Source: CAWFLT01 sp963816795
GTDB lineage: Bacteria > Acidobacteriota > Vicinamibacteria > Vicinamibacterales > SCN-69-37
DNA: 64,000 nt
NCBI GenBank assembly: GCA_963816795.1
Contig: CAWFLT010000006.1
Span: 434,001 to 498,000 of the forward strand
Direction: 5' to 3'
Positions within the stretch are counted from its first letter, which is position 1. The number at the start of each line of letters is the position of its first letter. The position numbers and the translations under genes were made by a program. Of the stretch, positions 58,724-64,000 are shown in pieces. The notes beneath the pieces were generated by a model, which did not search any database, was not told where the DNA came from, and worked only from the letters and a program-made list of their open reading frames with translations.

Positions 58724-59255
58724 CGCTCTTCAGCTTCCTCAATGGATCCATCCGCGGATCGACCCACTCGGCCGTGCACGAACAGGTCTCCCGATTGCGG
58801 TTGATCCCGCATACCGAACACAATCCGCGACAGTCGTCGCGGCACAAGGGCTTCATCGGCAACGCGAGATAGAACTGCTCACGCATCATGTCGCCGAGAT
58901 CGATCTGGTCGTCCCTGTAATACGACACGCCGACGTCGTCTTCTCGCAACTCCACTCCGTCGTCACCGCCTGCGACGCGCGGCGGCGCATTGTCGGAGAC
59001 CGGCAGATAGAGCAGGTCGAAGGTCAGATCGACCGGTACCGGAAACGCCTCGAGACAGCGGCTGCAGTCGCACTCCAGCGTCGTCCGCACGCGCCCGACG
59101 AGCCTGACCTTCTTCGTGTCCTTCCGCACCTCGACCTGGAGGTCCACGGGCGAGATGACCCGGAACTCTTCCCGATCCAGCGGAAAGGCAGACGATTCAA
59201 ACCGCCGGTCGATTCGGTCAAGTTCCCCGCGAAACCGGCTCAGGTCGAGCAACAT
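58716..59255 (-). CDS. yceD: YceD/DUF177 family protein
   Basis: 179 residues. The family is tied to rRNA/L32 accumulation and usually precedes rpmF, as here. DUF177 features are the N-terminal MLLDLSRFRGELDRI, DCSRCLEAFPVPVDLTF with the CxxC-like pair, and the C-terminal Cys-rich CRDDCRGLCSVCGINRN with later CSC, which may bind zinc. It heads the yceD-rpmF-plsX-fabG-acpP-fabF-etfB-etfA run. The 87-bp gap upstream holds short GGCCCAAG-like repeats and no gene. Confidence 0.88.
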   Translation of the reverse strand: MLLDLSRFRGELDRIDRRFESSAFPLDREEFRVISPVDLQVEVRKDTKKVRLVGRVRTTLECDCSRCLEAFPVPVDLTFDLLYLPVSDNAPPRVAGGDDGVELREDDVGVSYYRDDQIDLGDMMREQFYLALPMKPLCRDDCRGLCSVCGINRNRETCSCTAEWVDPRMDPLRKLKSDA

Positions 59256-59342
59256 GATCTACTGGCCAGGCCATTTGCGCCCAACCCAAACGTTCATCTT
59301 AACAGGCCCAAGGCCCAGGGCCCAAGACCTAACAGGCCCGGC

Positions 59343-60380
59343 CTACACGCTCCAGGAACGAGGCACGAACAGCTCTTCGAAGAGCGATACAGCGTAGCGG
59401 TCGGTCATCCCCGCCAGGAAGTCGCGGGCGGCCGCGTCGAGTCCCTCGGCTTCGACAGTGGCGGCATCGAGAAACAGTTCAGGCTTTTGCCGAACTTTCT
59501 CCCAGAGCCCGCCGAGGATGCCGGACGCCTTCTCGAACTCCGCCGTCGCCCGCGGATTCTCGTACACGGCCTCGAACAGAAAGGTGCGTAGCGCCAGCGT
59601 CGCGGTCAGGATCGGCTCGCTCATCCGGACCTCGGACAGCCCGCCTTCGAGCGTGCGGGTCACCGCATCCGTCACCATCGTGTTGATCCGCTGTGACGAC
59701 GTCCGGCCGAGGAGGCCGACGGCCTCTTTCGGGAGCGCGGCCTCGTCGAGGATGCCCGCCCGCACCGCGTCGTCGATATCGTGATTGACGTAGGCGACGA
59801 TGTCGGCCACGCGGGCGATCTGCCCTTCGACCGTGCTGGCGCGATGCTCGGGCGGCGCGCCGACCGGCAACCCATGTTTCCCTTTCGAATGGCGCGCGAT
59901 GCCGTCGCGCACTTCGAACGTCAGGTTGAGACCCTGACGGCCATTCTCCAGCACGTCGACGATGCGCAGGCTTTGCTCGTAGTGGCTGAAGCCGCCGGGC
60001 ACCAGCCGATCGATGACCCGCTCCCCGGCGTGCCCGAACGGCGGATGCCCGAGGTCGTGGCCGAGGGCGATGGCTTCCGTCAGCTCCTCGTGCAGCCGAA
60101 GGACCTTGGCGATGCTGCGGGCGATCTGCGAGACCTCGAGCGTGTGTGTCAAGCGAGTGCGGTAGTGATCGCCGGTCGGCGCGAAGAAGACCTGGGTCTT
60201 GTGCTTCAGCCGCCGGAAGGCCTTGGAGTGAATGACGCGGTCGCGGTCGCGTTGAAACACCGGCCGGATGGGATCGGGCGGCTCGTCGCGAAGACGGCCG
60301 CGGCTGGCGGCGCTCTTCGCAGCTTCGGGGGCCAGGAACTCGAACTCCCTGGCTTCCAACTGTTCGCGGATTGCAGACAT
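59343..60380 (-). CDS. dgt: dNTP triphosphohydrolase (Dgt family)
   Basis: HD-domain enzyme that hydrolyses dGTP or other dNTPs to nucleoside and triphosphate. It has 345 residues from ATG 60380. HD metal ligands: His in RTRLTHTLEVSQIAR, the HD pair in ALGHDLGHPPFGHAGE, and Asp in RVADIVAYVNHDIDDA. Dgt blocks DRDRVIHSKAFRRLKHKTQV and GGFSHYEQSLRIVD also match. The longer open frame to 60572 overlaps deoB and is not used. It follows deoB by 25 bp, a nucleotide-metabolism pair. Confidence 0.92.
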   Translation of the reverse strand: MSAIREQLEAREFEFLAPEAAKSAASRGRLRDEPPDPIRPVFQRDRDRVIHSKAFRRLKHKTQVFFAPTGDHYRTRLTHTLEVSQIARSIAKVLRLHEELTEAIALGHDLGHPPFGHAGERVIDRLVPGGFSHYEQSLRIVDVLENGRQGLNLTFEVRDGIARHSKGKHGLPVGAPPEHRASTVEGQIARVADIVAYVNHDIDDAVRAGILDEAALPKEAVGLLGRTSSQRINTMVTDAVTRTLEGGLSEVRMSEPILTATLALRTFLFEAVYENPRATAEFEKASGILGGLWEKVRQKPELFLDAATVEAEGLDAAARDFLAGMTDRYAVSLFEELFVPRSWSV

Positions 60381-60405
60381 CAGCGGGCGGACTCGACGGC
60401 TCAGT

Positions 60406-61575
60406 CTATCGCAGGATCTCGCGCAGGAAGCTCGTGCCGTGGTCGAGCGGCGCGATGCCGAAGACGTCGGCGACCGTCTGACCGAGATCGGCAAAAGTGC
60501 GCCGCGTGCCGAGGTCGACGCCGGCCCTGACGGCCGCCCCCGTGACGAGCAGCGGCACGTGTTCACGCGCATGATCGGTCGACGGCGTCGTTGGATCGTT
60601 CCCGTGATCGGCGGTGACGATCAGCAGATCGCGCGGCCCGAGGCGGGGCAGGAGCGCCGTCAACCGGCGATCGAAACGCTCGAGATTGGCGGCATATCCG
60701 GCGACGTCGTTGCGGTGTCCGTACATCGTGTCGCTGTCGACGAGATTCAGGAAAATCATGCCGCCCGCCGTCCGCGCCATCTCCTCGTCGAGCAGGCTCA
60801 TGCCGTGATCGTCGCTGGTCGTGTGCGCGGCACGCGTCAGGCCACGGCCGGCGAACAGGTCCTCGATCTTGCCGAGGCCGACGACCTCATGACCCGCGGC
60901 CGACAACCGGTCGAGCAACGTGGGCGCCGGCGGGGTCAACGCGAAATCGCGGCGGTTGGCGGTTCGCCGAAACTGGCCAGGAGTCCCGACGAACGGCCGC
61001 GCGATCACGCGGCCGACGCCAAGACCGATCGCGAACATTTCGAAGGCCACACGGCAGATGTCGTACTGCGCGTCGATCGGCACGACGTCCTCGTGGGCGG
61101 CGATCTGAAACACACTATCGGCCGACGTGTAGACGATGAGCGCGCCGGTCCGCAGATGCTCGGGTCCCAGTTCGTCGATGATCGCCGTGCCTGACGCCGG
61201 CACGTTGCCGATCGTCGCCCGGCCGACGCGGCGCTCGAACTCGCGCATCATTCCAGGCGCAAACCCGTGCGGAAACGTCGGAAAGGGACGATCGAGAATC
61301 AGGCCGGCGATTTCCCAGTGCCCGGTGACGGAGTCCTTGCCGGGCGACGCCTCCGCCATGCGCCCGAATGCTCCAATCGGGGCCGGACGGGCACCGCCGA
61401 TGTCGACGACGGCAGCGAGCCCCATGGAGCGCAAGGCGGGCACGTCGAGCGGGACCTGCCGGGAGATGTTGCCGATGGTGTTACTGCCACGATCGCCGTA
61501 GGTCTCGGCGTCTGGCAGTTCGCCCGCGCCGGCCGAATCGACGACGATCAAGAGAACACGGGTGAAGTCGCTCAC
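60406..61575 (-). CDS. deoB: Phosphopentomutase
   Basis: Interconverts (deoxy)ribose-1-phosphate and -5-phosphate in nucleoside salvage. It has 389 residues, alkaline-phosphatase superfamily, two metals. Motifs: VLLIVVDSAGAGELPDA (Asp ligand), the nucleophile region in KDSVTGHWEIAG (Thr), DSDTMYGHRNDVAGYA and VTADHGNDPTTPSTDHARE. Intact. Clustered with dgt and miaA on the minus strand. Confidence 0.95.
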   Translation of the reverse strand: MSDFTRVLLIVVDSAGAGELPDAETYGDRGSNTIGNISRQVPLDVPALRSMGLAAVVDIGGARPAPIGAFGRMAEASPGKDSVTGHWEIAGLILDRPFPTFPHGFAPGMMREFERRVGRATIGNVPASGTAIIDELGPEHLRTGALIVYTSADSVFQIAAHEDVVPIDAQYDICRVAFEMFAIGLGVGRVIARPFVGTPGQFRRTANRRDFALTPPAPTLLDRLSAAGHEVVGLGKIEDLFAGRGLTRAAHTTSDDHGMSLLDEEMARTAGGMIFLNLVDSDTMYGHRNDVAGYAANLERFDRRLTALLPRLGPRDLLIVTADHGNDPTTPSTDHAREHVPLLVTGAAVRAGVDLGTRRTFADLGQTVADVFGIAPLDHGTSFLREILR

Positions 61576-61588
61576 GGTTGGATCGCGG

Positions 61589-62512
61589 TCATCGAAGGCT
61601 GGCGGCGACGATCGTCATCGCCTCGCGCTGAATCTCCATCGTCTCCCCCGCCCCATTCAGCCAGCGTACGTTAGGTTCTTTACGGAACCAGATCAACTGC
61701 CGGCGGGCGTAGCGCATGTTCTCCTGCACGATCAGCGCGCGGGTCTCCGCCTCGCCGCGCACTCCGCGGCGCATCTCCATGATCTGACGGTAGACGAGCC
61801 CGCTGAACGCGTGTGCCGACTCCGGCACCCCGGCAGTCAGCAAGGCCTCGACTTCACCAACCACACCGCGGGCGAACTGCTGATCGACCCGGCGTGCGAC
61901 ACGAGCGCGCAATTCGGGGCGCGGCAGGAGCGGGCCGAGGGGCACGATGTGATACCCGGCGATCGCGGACGCGGTCTCGTCGAAGTGATCGGTGAGCGGC
62001 TTGCCGGTCAGCAGGTAGACCTCCAACGCGCGCACGAGCCGCTTCTGATCGCGCGGTTGCACCCGGCGCGCGGAGGGCGGATCGACCCGCGCCAGCCACC
62101 GGTGCAGTGCTTCGACGCCACGGCGCCCGGCCACGCGGTCGAGCCGCTCGCGAAGCGCCGCGTCGCGGGCCGGCCCGGGAAACAAGCCTCGCACGAGCGC
62201 GCGATAGTAGAACCCGGTGCCGCCGACGAGCACGGGCAGACGTCCGCGGGCCGTGATCGCGCGAATGGCGGCGCCGGCCTCGGTGGCGTAGCGCGCCGCG
62301 GTGTAGGTCTCCGTCGCGTCGACGACATCGATCAGATGATGCGGCACGCCGTGCCGCTCTTCCTCCGACGGCTTGTCGGTGCCGATATCGATGCCGCGAT
62401 AGACCGCGGTGGAATCGCACGAGACGATCTCGCCGTCAAAGGCCCGCGCGAGCGCGACGCCGAGCGCACTTTTCCCGCTCGCTGTCGTGCCGACGACCGC
62501 CACGAGACGCAT
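61589..62512 (-). CDS. miaA: tRNA dimethylallyltransferase
   Basis: Adds the isopentenyl group to A37 of tRNAs that read codons starting with U. It has 307 residues and is intact. P-loop VGTTASGKSALG, substrate block CDSTAVYRGIDIGTDKP, VPHHLIDVVDATETYTA, VGGTGFYYRALVRGLF and C-terminal YARRQLIWFRKEPNVRWL. It starts 5 bp after the TonB-like gene. Confidence 0.96.
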   Translation of the reverse strand: MRLVAVVGTTASGKSALGVALARAFDGEIVSCDSTAVYRGIDIGTDKPSEEERHGVPHHLIDVVDATETYTAARYATEAGAAIRAITARGRLPVLVGGTGFYYRALVRGLFPGPARDAALRERLDRVAGRRGVEALHRWLARVDPPSARRVQPRDQKRLVRALEVYLLTGKPLTDHFDETASAIAGYHIVPLGPLLPRPELRARVARRVDQQFARGVVGEVEALLTAGVPESAHAFSGLVYRQIMEMRRGVRGEAETRALIVQENMRYARRQLIWFRKEPNVRWLNGAGETMEIQREAMTIVAASLR

Positions 62513-62517
62513 CGGCG

Positions 62518-63417
62518 TCAGCGATCGCCGTCGTTGTAGTGGAACGTGACGGTAAAGAAGACGCGATCGGTGGGATATTCCGCCGGGAGCGCGGCGACCG
62601 GGTTGGACATCTTCAGGGCGTTGAACGCCGCCGTCGTGAAGCCTTCGATCTGGGCCGGCTGCACGACGCGAATGTCGAGAATCGTGCCGTCCTTGAGGAC
62701 GTAGAACTGAATGACGACGCGTCCCCTCTGGGTCCAGGCCGCCTGCGGCACGATCCAGTTGCGCTTGACCTGCGCGACGAAGCGGCGGAGCCAGGGCCCG
62801 AACTCCACGCCTTTGGCATCGAACTGGATATCCGGATCCTGTTCGGTCAACCCGCCGCGCTGGTTGTTGTAGTTGTCGTTCTGCAGGTAGCGCTCGAGAT
62901 TGCGCAGCGACTGCCGCAGGCCGGAGCCAGCCGGTTGCTGCGACTCGGGAACCGGCACCATGATGGCATTGGACGACATCTTGCTGGCTACGTCGGGAGG
63001 CGACGTCGCCGCAGGCGGGCCGGGCGGCGCGGTGGACGCCTCGGGCGCGGGCGGCGTGGGCCGCACTTCTGGCGCGCCTGCCACCTTTTCGGGCGTGTTG
63101 CCTCTCGAGAACGGCAGCGGGTTTTCCGGCCGTGGCGCCCGCTCGCGCGTCGACGACCGGCGGTCCATGTCTGACTGCTCGGGCGTGAGCCGGGGAGGCC
63201 GCACCTTGTCCACGGCCGGTTCCATCTGCACGTAGCGCACGGGCTCCCGCGGGGGCACCGGCGAGAGCGGCTGGACAGGCGCCGACTCGGGCGCGAGCAG
63301 GTACGCGATCACGAACAGGAGGTGGACGATGAACGAGAGCAGCACGCCCTCGCGCCGCGAGATGACGGCAGAAACGCGCGGCGTCTCCGGTCGATAGTCT
63401 TCAAAATCCAAATACAT
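62518..63417 (-). CDS. TonB-family energy transducer / cell-envelope protein
   Basis: The 299 residues start from ATG 63417: short cytoplasmic N-terminus, one membrane helix (about residues 24-42, LLSFIVHLLFVIAYLLAP), a long Pro/Ala/Glu-rich periplasmic spacer, and a TonB C-terminal domain (NWIVPQAAWTQRGRVVIQF, LDIRVVQPAQIEGFTTAAF). A candidate energiser of the TonB-dependent receptor at 13979; partner ExbBD genes are not in the window. A TATACT box ends 14 nt before the ATG (minus strand 63437-63432). Confidence 0.88.
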   Translation of the reverse strand: MYLDFEDYRPETPRVSAVISRREGVLLSFIVHLLFVIAYLLAPESAPVQPLSPVPPREPVRYVQMEPAVDKVRPPRLTPEQSDMDRRSSTRERAPRPENPLPFSRGNTPEKVAGAPEVRPTPPAPEASTAPPGPPAATSPPDVASKMSSNAIMVPVPESQQPAGSGLRQSLRNLERYLQNDNYNNQRGGLTEQDPDIQFDAKGVEFGPWLRRFVAQVKRNWIVPQAAWTQRGRVVIQFYVLKDGTILDIRVVQPAQIEGFTTAAFNALKMSNPVAALPAEYPTDRVFFTVTFHYNDGDR

Positions 63418-63495
63418 CGAGCGCTCTTGGCAGTATACGACGCCAGCGCACCCGATCTGGCCGCCCCGGCGCTGCCACAGCAGCGTCACAACTGC

Positions 63496-64000
63496 CTATT
63501 TCACCGCAAGATACAAGTAGACGACACCGGCCGTGAGCGACCGGAATTCGACCCGGGAGAACCCCGACTGCCTCAGAACGCCCGCAAAGGCGTCAGGGGT
63601 CGGGAATTCCGCGACCGACGCCGGCAGGTACGAATAGGCGTCCGAGTGCTTCGAGACCAGGCGGCCGACGCGCGGCAGCACGTGCTGAAAATACGCACGA
63701 TAGGCGGCGTTGATGCCGGGAATCTTCGGAAAGCCGAACTCGAGGATCGCCAGCCGCCCCCCGGGCCGCAGCACGCGCACGAATTCACGGCACGCCGCCG
63801 CGGGGTTGACCACGTTGCGGATGCCGAAGGCGACCATCGCGGCGTCGAACGTGGCATCCGGCAGCGGCAGACGGGTCGCATCGCCGCGCGCGAGGTGGAT
63901 GCGCGACCCAAGCGACGCCGACCGGACTTTCTCGAGCGCGAGGCGAAGCATCTCACCGGCAAAGTCGATCCCGACCACTTCGCGCGCCTGAGGCCCGGGC
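63496..64000 (-). CDS. ubiE: Demethylmenaquinone / 2-polyprenyl-benzoquinol methyltransferase (partial)
   Basis: SAM-dependent C-methyltransferase of menaquinone (MenG) or ubiquinone synthesis. Only the last 168 or so residues are in the window; the N-terminus is beyond 64000. Visible blocks: VVGIDFAGEMLRLA (post-motif I), LPLPDATFDAAMVAFGIRNV, EFVRVLRPGGRLAILEFGFP, SYLPASVAEFPTPDAF, LTAGVVYLYLAVK at the end. The family signature is strong. UbiE versus MenG cannot be decided from sequence. Confidence 0.9.
   Translation of the reverse strand, partial: PGPQAREVVGIDFAGEMLRLALEKVRSASLGSRIHLARGDATRLPLPDATFDAAMVAFGIRNVVNPAAACREFVRVLRPGGRLAILEFGFPKIPGINAAYRAYFQHVLPRVGRLVSKHSDAYSYLPASVAEFPTPDAFAGVLRQSGFSRVEFRSLTAGVVYLYLAVK

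Overview
The window is GC-rich, densely coding DNA from a bacterial chromosome, most likely an Acidobacteriota member close to Vicinamibacteria. Pointers to this are an Oar-like TonB-dependent receptor with an N-terminal carboxypeptidase-regulatory domain, an acidobacterial-type VWFA-related protein paired with a TPR-like protein, secreted amidohydrolase, PIG-L, M14 and M28 hydrolases, bacillithiol synthase BshC, two Hanks-type kinase genes and PEGA repeats. The assignment is inferred from gene content only. I see no rRNA, tRNA, CRISPR array, prophage or insertion sequence.

Layout. 1-10413: comEC (running off the left edge), a secreted amidohydrolase, arfB, carB-carA, and a predicted pseudokinase with PEGA repeats. 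10523-21646: bshC, a lipoprotein metallophosphoesterase, a secreted protein of unknown function, a TonB-dependent receptor, a PIG-L deacetylase and argH. 21782-29861: a bifunctional penicillin-binding protein, an SAH/MTA-type deaminase, then hrcA-grpE-dnaJ-prmA behind a CIRCE-like operator, with rsmE convergent. 29882-36190: a Ser/Thr kinase, a branched-chain aminotransferase, recX, alaS and a secreted rhodanese. 36231-41746 (minus): an operon of M14 carboxypeptidase, M28 peptidase, TlpA-like thioredoxin and an outer-membrane barrel. 41930-46799: an S4 protein, rpsT, and leuS-lptE-holA. 46904-55090: HDAC-like hydrolase, acyltransferase, ETF-QO, VWFA/TPR pair, an unknown protein, etfA and etfB. 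55115-64000: fabF, acpP, fabG, plsX, rpmF, yceD, dgt, deoB, miaA, a TonB-like protein and a partial ubiE/menG, all minus strand.

About ten genes, among them carB, carA, alaS and leuS, are split by one-base frame changes, several in short G or C runs. The broken proteins are otherwise fully conserved, so I read these as sequence errors and annotate each as one gene.

The least explained signals are non-coding. There is a composite repeat in two co-directional gaps (before the PIG-L gene and before etfA), a modular GGGGACGGGCCTG palindrome family, a tandem hairpin array between fabG and acpP, paired double hairpins, two long palindromes sharing GGTCGTTTT, and a recurring TANNNT box 6-9 nt before start codons that suggests leaderless transcripts.
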